In this document: piece after piece, positions 43,159 through 52,382 of the stretch | Layout of the letters: every line of letters begins with the position of its first letter | How positions within the stretch are numbered: the stretch's first letter is position 1 | Assembly (NCBI GenBank): GCA_039636785.1 | Contig: CP144169.1 | Coordinates: 3,906,001 to 3,970,000, forward strand | Reading direction: 5' to 3' | Length of the DNA: 64,000 nt | DNA from: Micrococcaceae bacterium Sec5.7 | Lineage (GTDB): Bacteria; Actinomycetota; Actinomycetes; Actinomycetales; Micrococcaceae | Program-made: the position numbers and the translations under genes | Notes under the pieces: model-generated | Told to the model about the DNA's origin: nothing | The model's database searches: none | What the model saw: the letters and a program-made list of their open reading frames with translations, nothing else

Positions 43159-44361
43159 CTAGGTCTCCGCACCCGGAGCAAGAACTTCCATGATTCGGTT
43201 CAGGTCTTCAACACTCGCAAATTCGATGCTGACGCGACCCTTCCGCGCTCCCAGGGAGATCTTCACGTTCGTGTCCAGTCGGTCCGACAGTGAAGATGCC
43301 AAATAGTCCAGACGCTCGTGTCGGGCACCGGGCCGCGGGACGTTGTTTTTGGCCGGCACCACCGGGTCCTGGTACAGCGTCACAGCCTCTTCGGTAGCCC
43401 GCACCGACATGCCTTCAGAAACGATCTTCTGCGCCATGCGTTCCATTGCAGCAGCATCGGGGAGTGCAAGAAGAGCACGGGCATGGCCAGCCGATATAAC
43501 ACTCGCGGCAACACGGCGCTGAACCAGCGGCGGAAGCTTCAATAGGCGGAGCGTGTTGGACACCTGCGGACGCGAGCGACCGATGCGATCAGCGAGCTGT
43601 TCGTGAGTAGTCCCGAAGTCTTCCAGCAGCTGCTGGTAAGCGGCCGCCTCTTCCAGGGGATTGAGCTGGCTGCGGTGAAGGTTTTCCAGCAGCGCATCAC
43701 GGAGGAGATCGTCATCGGTGGTGTCACGCACAATCGCAGGGATCGTGGACAGCCCAGCAGCCTGTACTGCACGCCAGCGGCGTTCACCCATGACCAGCTC
43801 ATAGGGTTCGCCACCTTCTTCAGTTGAAGTACGGACAACAATTGGCTGGAGAACGCCAATTTCCCTGACCGAGTGGACCAACTCGGCCATGTCATCTTCA
43901 TCGAAGACCGAACGTGGCTGTTTGCGGTTGGGATGGATATCAGTGACCGGGATTTCAGCGAATCGCACACCGGGAACTTCCACCAGTTCCACTTCGGTTG
44001 GCACATCAGCAACGTCTGCCACGGCCGGCTTCCGGGCGGGCGCTTTAGCAGCCGTCTTCACCGGGGTCTTCACCGGGACCTTAGCGGGAGTGGCCCTATT
44101 CTTACCGGAACCGTCCACGGTTGCCACTTCAGGGGTTGCCACTTCAGGGGTTGCCATTTCGGGTGTTTCCGACACGACAGCTTCAGCGGTCACCGCATCT
44201 GCAGCAGCGCTTTCGGCGGAGGCTGTCTTTTTCCGGCCCTCGGGGAAGAAGAGATCCACGGGGCGTGACGGTGCCGTCCCGTTACCCGAAGCGTTGGCAG
44301 GGGCGGAACTTGGAATGAGTGCGCCAAGACCGCGGCCGAGGCCGCGTCGCTTTTCGCTCAT
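43159..44361 (-). CDS. parB: Chromosome-partitioning protein ParB
   Basis: CTP-dependent DNA clamp that loads at parS and drives origin segregation with ParA. Of 400 residues, the first 130 are a variable Ala/Thr/Pro-rich extension; the core follows with [24 protein letters not shown], the CTP-binding [13 protein letters not shown] (near 218) and helix-turn-helix [22 protein letters not shown]. The C-terminal dimer domain ends the protein. GGAGGG precedes the ATG. It lies in an operon after parA and is itself flanked by parS sites. Three 15-base repeats (PEVAT units) sit in the N-terminal extension. Confidence 0.97.
   Translation of the reverse strand: MSEKRRGLGRGLGALIPSSAPANASGNGTAPSRPVDLFFPEGRKKTASAESAAADAVTAEAVVSETPEMATPEVATPEVATVDGSGKNRATPAKVPVKTPVKTAAKAPARKPAVADVADVPTEVELVEVPGVRFAEIPVTDIHPNRKQPRSVFDEDDMAELVHSVREIGVLQPIVVRTSTEEGGEPYELVMGERRWRAVQAAGLSTIPAIVRDTTDDDLLRDALLENLHRSQLNPLEEAAAYQQLLEDFGTTHEQLADRIGRSRPQVSNTLRLLKLPPLVQRRVAASVISAGHARALLALPDAAAMERMAQKIVSEGMSVRATEEAVTLYQDPVVPAKNNVPRPGARHERLDYLASSLSDRLDTNVKISLGARKGRVSIEFASVEDLNRIMEVLAPGAET
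44119..44163 (-). repeat. 15-bp repeat in the ParB N-terminal extension
   Basis: Three in-frame units (44119, 44134, 44149) coding [15 protein letters not shown], in the non-conserved linker of ParB. Confidence 0.8.
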
Positions 44362-44428
44362 GGATAAATCCCTCCATCGGAAGAGCCCTGCATCGCCGGG
44401 CTCCAGTTATTGCACTACTTGAAAGATA

Positions 44429-45490
44429 CTAACGTTCAGCGATTTCCGCTGCGGCTTCCAGATACGAAAGAGCTCCGCTGGAGGACGGATCGTATGTCAT
44501 AACGGTTTGCTGGTAGCTGGGAGCTTCCGAGATACGCACCGAGCGGGGCACCACTGCGCCCAGAACCTGCTGGGGGAAATGCTGGCGGACCTCCGCGGCC
44601 ACCTGGGCAGCCAGGTTAGTCCGGCCGTCGTACATGGTCAGGAGAATAGTGGACACCACCAGATCCGCATTCAGGTGCTTCTGGATCATCTCGATGTTCT
44701 TGAGCAGCTGACTTAGCCCCTCCAGCGCGTAGTACTCGCACTGGATGGGAATGAGGACTTCACCTGCGGCACAGAAGGCATTAACGGTCAGCAGGCCCAA
44801 GCTTGGCGGGCAGTCAATGAAGATGAAATCGAGACGATCCTCACCGTTCTTTTCCCTGGTCTTCGCGTAGACATCGATCGCCCGCCGGAGACGCTGCTCG
44901 CGCGCCACCAGGGATACCAGCTCAATCTCTGCCCCGGCGAGATGGATCGTGGCGGGCGCGCAGATCAGGTTGCTGATGTCCGGGCACGGGGCCACAACAT
45001 CCGCAAGGGGCAAGTCGTTAATCAGGACGTCGTAAATGCTGTCGACTTCTGCGTGGTGCTCGATGCCAAGTGCTGTGGAAGCATTGCCCTGGGGATCGAT
45101 GTCGATGACCAATACCTTGAGGCCGGCTGCCGCCAAAGCAGCGGCGATGTTGACGGTCGTGGTGGTTTTGCCTACTCCACCTTTTTGGTTTGAAACAGTG
45201 AAGACCCGGGTCTTTTCCGGCTTGGGCAATTCACGTCCAAGGAGCCGCTCGCGGCGCCTGTTTTCGTGCGCCAACTCACGGGCGATCGGGCTTGAATCGT
45301 CCATAGTGTCCAGGACATTACCGGATAGCGGGGTTTCACGTGAAACAGTAGACAGATATACGCTGTCTACAACCGAATTCATGTGATTTGAGCTTCGTTC
45401 CGGAGCCAAGAATGGCGCAGCAACTGCTCGTGCTGACCCCAAGGACACAAACGGGGGTATCCGTCGTGTGGAGGCTTCGCTACTGGTCAC
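44429..45490 (-). CDS. parA: Chromosome-partitioning ATPase ParA
   Basis: Walker-type ATPase that positions ParB-parS complexes. The deviant Walker A is SNQKGGVGKTTTTVNIAAALA (near residue 105), switch I DIDPQGNASTALG and Walker B FIFIDCPPSLGLLTVNAF. A variable N-terminal extension of about 90 residues precedes the core; starts at 45490 (GTG), 45382 or 45304 (ATG) are possible, none with a strong ribosome-binding site. A parS site is embedded in this extension and encodes Val-Ser-Arg-Glu-Thr. Operon partner of parB, 67 bases upstream of it. Confidence 0.95.
   Translation of the reverse strand: MTSSEASTRRIPPFVSLGSARAVAAPFLAPERSSNHMNSVVDSVYLSTVSRETPLSGNVLDTMDDSSPIARELAHENRRRERLLGRELPKPEKTRVFTVSNQKGGVGKTTTTVNIAAALAAAGLKVLVIDIDPQGNASTALGIEHHAEVDSIYDVLINDLPLADVVAPCPDISNLICAPATIHLAGAEIELVSLVAREQRLRRAIDVYAKTREKNGEDRLDFIFIDCPPSLGLLTVNAFCAAGEVLIPIQCEYYALEGLSQLLKNIEMIQKHLNADLVVSTILLTMYDGRTNLAAQVAAEVRQHFPQQVLGAVVPRSVRISEAPSYQQTVMTYDPSSSGALSYLEAAAEIAER
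45332..45347. promoter_or_regulatory. parS site 9 inside the parA reading frame
   Basis: GGTTTCACGTGAAACA (one mismatch), within the N-terminal coding extension of parA. If translation starts at 45304 it is instead in the 5' leader. Confidence 0.88.
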
Positions 45491-45576
45491 TGGGACACAC
45501 TCACTCTCGTTCGGCTTTTGCTGCCGTTCTCTAGCCTAACCGCTTCCCCTTAAAGACCAAGGACACCGGGCCTCAG

Positions 45577-46227
45577 CTATGCAATCTTTTGGGACTTATT
45601 CACTACTATGCGAACCACCGTGGTGGGTTCTTCCAGCAGGTCCTCTCCAACCGTCACGACGGACGTCTGCACGCCACCGAGCTTCCGGATTACCTTGGCA
45701 GCCTTTTCGATTTCCTCACCGGCGCTACGTCCCTTAATGGCGACTACTTGGCCTTTTCCGGCGAGCAGCGGAATGGTCAGACCGGCCAGATTGGTCAAAG
45801 CAGACACCGCACGCGCCGTCACCACGTCTGCATCTACCAGTCCGACAGCGAGCTCCGCACGGGAGCGCATGACTGTGACATTTTCCAAGCCCAAGTCATC
45901 CACAACCTCCTGGAGCCAGATTACCCGGCGCTCGAGCGGTTCGATGAGCGTCAGCTCAAGATCGGGCCGCGCAATCGCCAGGCACAGACCCGGCAACCCG
46001 GCCCCGCTGCCGACGTCGGCAACACGGCTACCGTGCGCAATCTCAGTTTCAATGACGGCACAGTTGAGGACATGCCGGCTCCACAGCCGCGGAATCTCAC
46101 GCGGGCCGATGAGCCCGCGCTCGATCCCCGATGTGGCCAGGTGCTCTACGTAACGCTTGGCCAGATCCAGGCGTGCACCGAAAATCTTCTCTGCTGCCAA
46201 CAGTTCAGCGGCGGTAATTTCAACCAT
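45577..46227 (-). CDS. rsmG: 16S rRNA (guanine527-N7)-methyltransferase
   Basis: SAM-dependent methyltransferase (formerly GidB) of about 216 residues that makes m7G in 16S rRNA; loss gives low-level streptomycin resistance in other bacteria. The SAM motif VADVGSGAGLPGLCLAIARPDLELTLIEP is near residue 65, and RAVSALTNLAGLTIPLL near 140. ATG at 46227 (MVEITAAELLAAEKIFG) fits the family; a TTG at 46245 just after the jag stop is the alternative. It sits in its conserved place between jag and parA. Confidence 0.95.
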   Translation of the reverse strand: MVEITAAELLAAEKIFGARLDLAKRYVEHLATSGIERGLIGPREIPRLWSRHVLNCAVIETEIAHGSRVADVGSGAGLPGLCLAIARPDLELTLIEPLERRVIWLQEVVDDLGLENVTVMRSRAELAVGLVDADVVTARAVSALTNLAGLTIPLLAGKGQVVAIKGRSAGEEIEKAAKVIRKLGGVQTSVVTVGEDLLEEPTTVVRIVVNKSQKIA

Positions 46228-46248
46228 GATTAGCTCAGTCAGCAATTC

Positions 46249-46815
46249 TTATTCGGCGGAAACGACGATGTGGCGTCCGGCGCCTTCACCCTCGGACTCG
46301 CTGACGAGACCCAGATCGGCCACGGCGTCGTGGACAATTTTGCGCTCGTAGGCGCTCATCGGTTCCAGGGCCACAGCCTTACCTGATTCCTTGACCGAAG
46401 CTGCGGCATCCTCTGCAATCTTCTGTAGGTGGCCGGAGCGCTCCTGGCGGTATCCGTTGATGTCCAGCACCAGGCGGGAACGGTTTTCCGTGGCGGAGAG
46501 CACAGCCAGCCGGGTGAGTTCCTGGAGTGCTTCCAGGACTTCGCCGTCCTGGCCGACGAGGTTTTCCAGGCTCGATGACTCTTCCTCGGCAACGATGGAA
46601 ATATAGGTGCGTCCGTTACGGACCTCGATGTCGATGTCCCCGTCTATGTCTGCAATGTCCAGCAGCTCCTCGAGGTAATCGGCGGCAACGTCGCCTTCTT
46701 CTTCCAGACGGCTCGCGGAAGAACCTTTTTCGGAAGTACCGGTGTCGGTAGCGGAATCGTCCTGGTCGTCAGTGACCTCGGCGGAAAGGGCGTGTTCGGA
46801 GCTTTCGACAGACAT
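46249..46815 (-). CDS. jag: Jag/KhpB-like RNA-binding protein (R3H domain)
   Basis: A 188-residue RNA-binding protein encoded after yidC in many Gram-positives. An acidic N-terminal part of about 45 residues is followed by a KH-like domain (YLEELLDIADIDGDIDIEVRNGRTYISIV, then LVGQDGEVLEALQELTRL) and a C-terminal R3H domain (MSAYERKIVHDAVADLGL, GEGAGRHIVV). It probably binds RNA and influences cell division or envelope genes. The ATG overlaps the yidC stop by one base. Confidence 0.95.
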   Translation of the reverse strand: MSVESSEHALSAEVTDDQDDSATDTGTSEKGSSASRLEEEGDVAADYLEELLDIADIDGDIDIEVRNGRTYISIVAEEESSSLENLVGQDGEVLEALQELTRLAVLSATENRSRLVLDINGYRQERSGHLQKIAEDAAASVKESGKAVALEPMSAYERKIVHDAVADLGLVSESEGEGAGRHIVVSAE

Positions 46816-47801
46816 TACTTCTTCTTCCTGTTCTTACGTTGTGGCTGAATACGCTGGCTCCTGGCCTCCGCCACCGCGGCGGCAGCAGCAGCAGCGGCTG
46901 CTTCTGCCTCGGCGTCGACCTTCTTGCCACCCAGAATGGGGAGGGCCGGCAGGCCCTTCGCGGCACGACGCTCGGCAAGGGCCTTCGCAGCGGGGGATCC
47001 CGGCGTCGGCATCCGGCGGATGACGAAGAACTGCTGCGCCATGGTCCAGAGGTTGGTGGTGGTCCAGTAGATGAGGACACCGATGGGGAAGTTAATGCCA
47101 CCCACACCAAAGACCACGGGCAGGATGTAGAGCATCATCTTCTGCTGGCGCATAAAGGGGCTGGCCATGGCCTCTTCGGACATGTTTTTGGCCATGATCT
47201 GCTTCTGGGTGATGAACTGTGAGGCCGTCATGGCCAGGATCATCACGATCGAGAGGATCCACACGACAACCTCATTGCCGCCGGCACCCCCGTGGAGCAG
47301 AGAGGCAGACAGCGGGGCACCGAAGATGCTCGACTCATCGAACTGCTTCACTTGGTCCACGCTCATGGCACCGATGCCCTTGCTGCCCTGTTTGGCCGTG
47401 CTGATGCCGGACAGCACCTGGAAGAGGGCAAAGAAGAACGGCATCTGGATCAGCATGGGCAGGCAGGCCGAGAACGGATTGGTGCCGTGCTTCTTGTACA
47501 GGGCCATCTGTTCCTGCGCCATGGCCTGGCGGGAGAGCTGATCGGTCTTGCCCTTGTACTTGTCCTGCATTTTTTTCAGATCGGGCTGGAGAAGCTGCAT
47601 CCCGCGCTGGGCTTTGATCTGCTTGACAAACACGGGGATCAGGGCGGCACGGATCACCAGCACGAGGCCAATGATGGACAGTGTCCAGGTCCAGCCGTTG
47701 GCAGCCGGCAAACCGATGAAGCTCAGTCCGTCATGGAAGCCCACCATGATGGCGGACACCAGCCACTTGAAAGGAAACATGATTGTTTCAAAGAAGTCCA
47801 T
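46815..47801 (-). CDS. yidC: Membrane protein insertase YidC
   Basis: Inserts and folds membrane proteins, alone or with SecYEG. 328 residues with five transmembrane helices and the Oxa1 core (ALIPVFVKQIKAQRGMQLLQPDLKKMQDKYKGKTDQLS, then PFSACLPMLIQMPFFFALFQVL). The C-terminal tail is Ala-rich and ends with basic residues (QPQRKNRKKK), which binds ribosomes in Gram-positive homologues. It is 16 bases after yidD, in the conserved rpmH-rnpA-yidD-yidC-jag order. Confidence 0.96.
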   Translation of the reverse strand: MDFFETIMFPFKWLVSAIMVGFHDGLSFIGLPAANGWTWTLSIIGLVLVIRAALIPVFVKQIKAQRGMQLLQPDLKKMQDKYKGKTDQLSRQAMAQEQMALYKKHGTNPFSACLPMLIQMPFFFALFQVLSGISTAKQGSKGIGAMSVDQVKQFDESSIFGAPLSASLLHGGAGGNEVVVWILSIVMILAMTASQFITQKQIMAKNMSEEAMASPFMRQQKMMLYILPVVFGVGGINFPIGVLIYWTTTNLWTMAQQFFVIRRMPTPGSPAAKALAERRAAKGLPALPILGGKKVDAEAEAAAAAAAAAVAEARSQRIQPQRKNRKKK

Positions 47802-47817
47802 ACGATATCCCTATTCG

Positions 47818-48213
47818 TCAGGCCGCAGAGCGGCCTTCTCCATCAGACCGAGCAGCCAGATAAATATCCGGATTGTTCATCACAACAATTGTGGGGGTGC
47901 GGTTTTCAGGCCACTCCCGGTGTCCGCCGGGGACGTGGTCCACACCACCGGCATTCCATGGGTGGCAGCGCAACAGGCGCCTGGCCGCCAACCGGCTTCC
48001 CTTCACAGCACCGTGGACGGTGATTGCTTCGAGGGCGTAGGCCGAGCAAGTGGGAAAGAACCGGCAGACCTGGCCGTACAACGGTGAGATCACCTTGCGG
48101 TAGGCCAGCAGCAACAGAACGAGTGTGTTGCGCGGCAGATTCCAGATCACCCTGCCCAGCGTCAGGGCTGCGGGTCCAAGGTAGCGGACGACGGCGGCAG
48201 TCAGGTTAAGCAC
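47818..48213 (-). CDS. yidD: Membrane protein insertion efficiency factor YidD
   Basis: Small amphipathic protein aiding YidC. The conserved core is LLAYRKVISPLYGQVCRFFP, then TCSAYALEAI and LLRCHPWNAGGVDHVP. The GTG start at 48213 overlaps the rnpA stop by eight bases and has AGGAAGGGA just upstream; an ATG nine codons further upstream at 48240 would overlap more. With 131 residues it has a 40-residue tail beyond the core that is not conserved in the family. Confidence 0.93.
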   Translation of the reverse strand: MLNLTAAVVRYLGPAALTLGRVIWNLPRNTLVLLLLAYRKVISPLYGQVCRFFPTCSAYALEAITVHGAVKGSRLAARRLLRCHPWNAGGVDHVPGGHREWPENRTPTIVVMNNPDIYLAARSDGEGRSAA

Positions 48214-48622
48214 GCTGCGTCCCTTCCTGTGTTGTTCCATTTGAGCCTTGTGAAGCAGCCCGAGGAAGGCGGCTGCCCAGCCGGTTCATGTTTATTACCA
48301 GAGCGGCGTTGTAGTCTGCCAGCAGTTGGTCCCAGCTGGCAGATGCGGATGCGGGCAACGCCCGCACCACAATAGCGAACCCGGTACCGTACTCGTTCAA
48401 CGAGGCGGCACCGACTTCCCTCAGTCTCCTCTTAACGAGGTTCCTGGCCACGGCGTTCCCAACACTCTTGGAAACGATGAACCCGATCCGGCTGGGTTCA
48501 TCAGCAGCGATAGCTGCCGTATATAAGACTACGTTCCGGCGTCCATTGCGGACACCGGAACGTACAGTCTTTGAAAAATCGGTTGCAGTCCTCAGACGGT
48601 TGCGGGTGGCTAGCACCTTCAA
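48206..48622 (-). CDS. rnpA: Ribonuclease P protein component
   Basis: Protein subunit of RNase P, which trims the 5' leader of pre-tRNAs together with the RNA subunit (not in this window). 138 residues with the RNR signature NAVARNLVKRRLREVG near residue 55 and an N-terminal LATRNRLRTATDFSKTVRSG typical of the family. It lies directly after rpmH and overlaps yidD at its end. The C-terminal 25 residues are non-conserved. Confidence 0.96.
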   Translation of the reverse strand: MKVLATRNRLRTATDFSKTVRSGVRNGRRNVVLYTAAIAADEPSRIGFIVSKSVGNAVARNLVKRRLREVGAASLNEYGTGFAIVVRALPASASASWDQLLADYNAALVINMNRLGSRLPRAASQGSNGTTQEGTQRA

Positions 48623-48657
48623 ACTCGCAAAGAAAAGATGACCGACGAGTCAGTTAT

Positions 48658-48795
48658 TTAGGCCGACAGTTCGATGCGGCCCTTGCCACGACGGGCTGCC
48701 AGGATGGCACGGCCGGCACGGGTACGCATACGAAGGCGGAAGCCGTGCTTCTTGGCTCGACGGCGGTTATTCGGCTGAAAAGTCCGCTTGCTCAC
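48658..48795 (-). CDS. rpmH: 50S ribosomal protein L34
   Basis: Smallest protein of the large subunit, 45 residues: [19 protein letters not shown] and then [24 protein letters not shown]. Almost all positions match bacterial L34. The start is GTG with GGAG eight bases before it. First gene of the leftward rpmH-rnpA-yidD-yidC-jag-rsmG-parAB cluster; its promoter must lie in the oriC-side intergenic region. Confidence 0.97.
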   Translation of the reverse strand: MSKRTFQPNNRRRAKKHGFRLRMRTRAGRAILAARRGKGRIELSA

Positions 48796-49262
48796 GTTAG
48801 TTACTCCAGTGGATCAAAGGTGCGCCCACCCGATCAAAAAGGGGAAGAACTGGTCGACGCTAAGTTTGTATATGCACGCTTCCCTCAGGCTGTTCAGACG
48901 CAGTGCGTCTCAGAGATTCAGATGAGGTCAAAAAGCGTACACAAAGGACTTCACAACGTTAGGGCCGAACACACCCCTGAGTCAAACCGGGGCAACCCCG
49001 GCCGCCATTCGCAGCCTGTGGTTAACTCACCCCTCAAGCCTGTGGATGAAGTGGGTCACAGGCCCTGTTTTGGAACCACAACAGTGTAATTATCCACAAG
49101 CTACTTCCCAGCTGTCTTCTGGCCTTTTCATCCCCTAGAGTGGCTCAGTAGCCGATTATCCACGGACTGTGCATAACCCTGTGGATGAAGCCGGGCCAGC
49201 CCCCTGGTTTCGGGCTTGTGGCTGCAGGTAATGCAGGCAAGCAAGTGTTGAGGAACTGATTG
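48796..49262. other. oriC: Origin region, left arm (rpmH-dnaA intergenic)
   Basis: 467 bases without a gene. It holds a perfect DnaA box TTATCCACA at 49090-49098, a near box TTATCCACG at 49156-49164 and reverse-orientation variants TGTGGTTAA (49018), TGTGGATGA (49041) and TGTGGATGA (49180). It also contains the divergent promoters of rpmH and dnaA, which could not be pinned to clear hexamers. Confidence 0.8.
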
Positions 49263-50684
49263 ATGACAGTAGACGAAGCCAACCACGCAAATACTGTCGG
49301 AAGTTCCTGGCGGCAGGTTGTCAGCCTTCTGGAGCAGGACGACCGTGTTTCACCACGGCAGCGCGGCTTCGTTATCCTCGCCCAGGCGCAGGGACTCATC
49401 GGTTCCACCCTCCTGGTGGCCGTACCCAATGAACTTACCCGCGAGGTCCTTCAGACGCAGGTCAAGGATGCGCTCGATGATGCGCTCCGCAATGTCTTTT
49501 CAGACGACATCCGCTGCGCCATCGATGTAGACACCGATCTGGTGCCCATCCACGAAGAGCCGGAACCCGCCGTCGAACAGTCCTTCACATCCGATCAGCT
49601 GATCGAACAGAAGCCTCAGCCCATGCTGCCGAGCACTTCGCATGAATTCGGCCGTCTCAATCCAAAGTACGTTTTCGACACTTTCGTGATCGGTTCCTCC
49701 AACCGCTTTGCCCATGCAGCGGCCGTTGCCGTGGCTGAGGCACCGGCGAAGGCCTACAACCCGCTGTTCATCTACGGCGATTCCGGCCTCGGCAAGACCC
49801 ACCTGCTGCACGCGATCGGCCACTATGCCCGCCGCCTCTACAGCGGCATCCGTGTCCGCTACGTGAATTCCGAGGAGTTCACCAATGACTTCATCAACTC
49901 CATCCGCGATGACGAGGGTGCCAGCTTCAAGACCACCTACCGCAACGTGGACGTGCTGCTGATTGATGACATCCAGTTCCTGGCCGGCAAGGACCGGACG
50001 ATGGAAGAGTTCTTCCACACCTTCAACTCGCTGCACAACAACAACAAGCAGGTTGTTATCACCTCCGACCTGCCGCCCAAGCAGCTGGCGGGCTTTGAGG
50101 ACCGGATGAAGTCCCGCTTCGAGTGGGGCCTCCTGACGGATATCCAGCCGCCGGAACTCGAAACCCGGATCGCCATCCTCCGGAAGAAGGCTCTCAACGA
50201 AGGTCTTTCAGCACCGGACGATGCCCTGGAATACATCGCCTCCAAGATTTCCAGCAACATCCGCGAGCTCGAAGGCGCACTGATCCGCGTCACAGCCTTC
50301 GCCAGCCTGAACCGGCAGCCGGTGGATGTGGCCCTCGCCGAAATGGTGCTGAAGGACCTCATCACCGACGACGGCGCCCAGGAAATCACGTCCAGCCAGA
50401 TCCTCACGCAGACGGCCGAGTACTTCAAGCTCAGCATGGAAGAACTCTGCAGCAAGTCCCGGACCCGCACCCTGGTGACTGCCCGGCAGATTGCCATGTA
50501 CCTGTGCCGTGAGCTGACTGACATGTCCCTTCCGAAAATCGGCCAGGAGCTCGGCGGACGCGATCACACCACGGTGATCCACGCAGACCGCAAGATCCGC
50601 GAACTGATGGCCGAGCGCCGTGTGATCTACAACCAGGTCACGGAACTCACCAACCGGATCAAGCAGCAGCAGCGCAATTCCTGA
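49263..50684 (+). CDS. dnaA: Chromosomal replication initiator DnaA
   Basis: AAA+ initiator of 473 residues that opens oriC. Domain I (WRQVVSLLEQDDRVSPRQRGFV) is followed by a short linker. The ATPase domain has Walker A GDSGLGKTHLLHAIGHY (near 172) and Walker B VLLIDDIQFLAGKD. The C-terminal DNA-binding domain ends SLPKIGQELGGRDHTTVIHADRKI. ATG at 49263 has GAGGAA upstream; a TTG directly before it is less likely. DnaA boxes on both sides suggest autoregulation. Confidence 0.98.
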   Translation: MTVDEANHANTVGSSWRQVVSLLEQDDRVSPRQRGFVILAQAQGLIGSTLLVAVPNELTREVLQTQVKDALDDALRNVFSDDIRCAIDVDTDLVPIHEEPEPAVEQSFTSDQLIEQKPQPMLPSTSHEFGRLNPKYVFDTFVIGSSNRFAHAAAVAVAEAPAKAYNPLFIYGDSGLGKTHLLHAIGHYARRLYSGIRVRYVNSEEFTNDFINSIRDDEGASFKTTYRNVDVLLIDDIQFLAGKDRTMEEFFHTFNSLHNNNKQVVITSDLPPKQLAGFEDRMKSRFEWGLLTDIQPPELETRIAILRKKALNEGLSAPDDALEYIASKISSNIRELEGALIRVTAFASLNRQPVDVALAEMVLKDLITDDGAQEITSSQILTQTAEYFKLSMEELCSKSRTRTLVTARQIAMYLCRELTDMSLPKIGQELGGRDHTTVIHADRKIRELMAERRVIYNQVTELTNRIKQQQRNS

Positions 50685-51225
50685 GCGACTCCGCTCGGCA
50701 CTTCCTTACCTTATTAACAGGCACGTGTGGATAACCCTGTGGATAGTTAAGGGGACAACTGCACTTAATGGGCTTAAAACCCTTAAGGCATCTGTGGATG
50801 AGCCAGACGAGCGAAAATGTTATCCCCATCCACAGCCTGTTTAAAACCTGCTCCGCCCACAAACCATGAACAGGCCTTAACCGCGGAATCCTGCGGCGAG
50901 GGAGGGTTATCCACAGTTTCCACAGCAGTTATTAACACTACTAATCCCAAATAATTGATTTTCCCTCAAACAACATTTTCCTTCCCCGTCCGAACAGAGC
51001 CCAGGCCACCGGCCTGAACGGCGGGGAGGTTTCCCGGGGATGGGAGAAAATCACATCTTGCGGCTAAGCTGTCACAAGTGCGTCCATCCCGGACACCGAC
51101 TTGTCATTCACGTCAGTGACCACGGCACTTGCGGGATGAATGCACTTCCGTTTTTGATGGAGTTCCACAGCGTTCTATGAGGTTTCAGCGATGACAGCAG
51201 CAGCAATGAAAGGCGGCACCCTTCC
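50685..51225. other. oriC: Origin region, right arm (dnaA-dnaN intergenic, probable unwinding site)
   Basis: 541 bases. Perfect DnaA boxes are at 50726-50734 (TGTGGATAA, reverse) and 50907-50915 (TTATCCACA), with variants at 50739, 50793, 50820 and 50917. A strongly AT-rich stretch follows at about 50,925-50,985 (GTTATTAACACTACTAATCC and beyond), a likely DNA-unwinding element. The dnaN promoter should lie in the last 150 bases. Confidence 0.85.
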
Positions 51226-52350
51226 GTGAAGTTCAGAGTCGAACGGGACGTCCTGGCAGAAGCCGTCACCTGGACAGCCCGGTCGTTGTCTCCGCGACCG
51301 CCCGTACCGGTCCTTTCAGGTCTGCTCCTCAAAGCCGAAGCCGGCACCGTCAGCCTTTCGAGCTTTGACTACGAGACCTCGGCACGGCTCGAGATCCCTG
51401 CCGACATCACCGATGAAGGCACCATTCTGGTTTCCGGACGGCTCCTTGCAGATATTTGCCGCAGCCTGCCGTCCGCACCCGTGGATGTCGAGACGGACGG
51501 CAACAAGGTAACCCTCACGTGCCGCCGCAGCAGTTTCCACCTGGCCACCATGCCCGAAGCTGAGTACCCGCCACTGCCGGCATTGCCCACCATCAGCGGC
51601 ACCGTTCCGGGCGACGCTTTTGCGCAGGCTGTTTCCCAGGTGATCATTGCCGCAAGCAAGGATGACACCCTTCCCATCCTGACCGGCGTCAGGATGGAGA
51701 TCGAAGACGATCTCATCACTCTGCTGGCTACAGACCGCTACCGGCTGGCCATGCGCGAAGTTCCCTGGAAGCCCGTCACTCCGGGTATTTCCACCAGTGC
51801 GCTGGTGAAGGCAAAAACCCTTAACGAGGTTGCCAAGACTCTGGGTAACAGCGGTGATATCAACCTGGCGATTGCCGACGACGACAGCCGGCTTATCGGA
51901 TTTGAGAGCGGCGGGCGCACCACCACGTCCCTGTTGGTGGACGGCGATTACCCCAAGATCCGTTCGCTCTTCCCGGACTCCACCCCGATCCATGCCACTG
52001 TGCAAACCCAGGAACTCGTGGAAGCGGTCCGCCGCGTATCCCTCGTTGCCGAGCGGAATACCCCGGTGCGGCTTGCCTTCACTGAAGGTCAGCTCCACCT
52101 GGATGCCGGTACAGGCGAGGATGCCCAGGCTTCCGAGGAACTCGAAGCCCAACTTTCCGGCGAGGAAATCACCGTGGCGTTCAACCCGCACTACCTGGTG
52201 GAGGGCCTGAGCGTGATCGAGACCAAGTACGTCCGGTTCTCCTTCACCACAGCACCCAAGCCGGCGATGATCACCGCCCAGGTGGATGCGGACGGCGAGG
52301 ACCAAGGCGACTATCGCTACCTGGTTATGCCGGTGCGCCTGCCCAACTAG
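51226..52350 (+). CDS. dnaN: DNA polymerase III beta sliding clamp
   Basis: Ring-shaped processivity clamp of 374 residues, a homodimer around DNA. It begins MKFRVERDVLAEAVTWTARSL and ends YRYLVMPVRLPN, the conserved C-terminus that binds clamp partners. The three repeated clamp domains cover the whole chain. GTG start. It lies directly after dnaA and oriC, the usual order, with gnd 32 bases downstream. Confidence 0.97.
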   Translation: MKFRVERDVLAEAVTWTARSLSPRPPVPVLSGLLLKAEAGTVSLSSFDYETSARLEIPADITDEGTILVSGRLLADICRSLPSAPVDVETDGNKVTLTCRRSSFHLATMPEAEYPPLPALPTISGTVPGDAFAQAVSQVIIAASKDDTLPILTGVRMEIEDDLITLLATDRYRLAMREVPWKPVTPGISTSALVKAKTLNEVAKTLGNSGDINLAIADDDSRLIGFESGGRTTTSLLVDGDYPKIRSLFPDSTPIHATVQTQELVEAVRRVSLVAERNTPVRLAFTEGQLHLDAGTGEDAQASEELEAQLSGEEITVAFNPHYLVEGLSVIETKYVRFSFTTAPKPAMITAQVDADGEDQGDYRYLVMPVRLPN

Positions 52351-52382
52351 TAAACAACCCCAGCGCAGAAAAGAGCTCCAGC

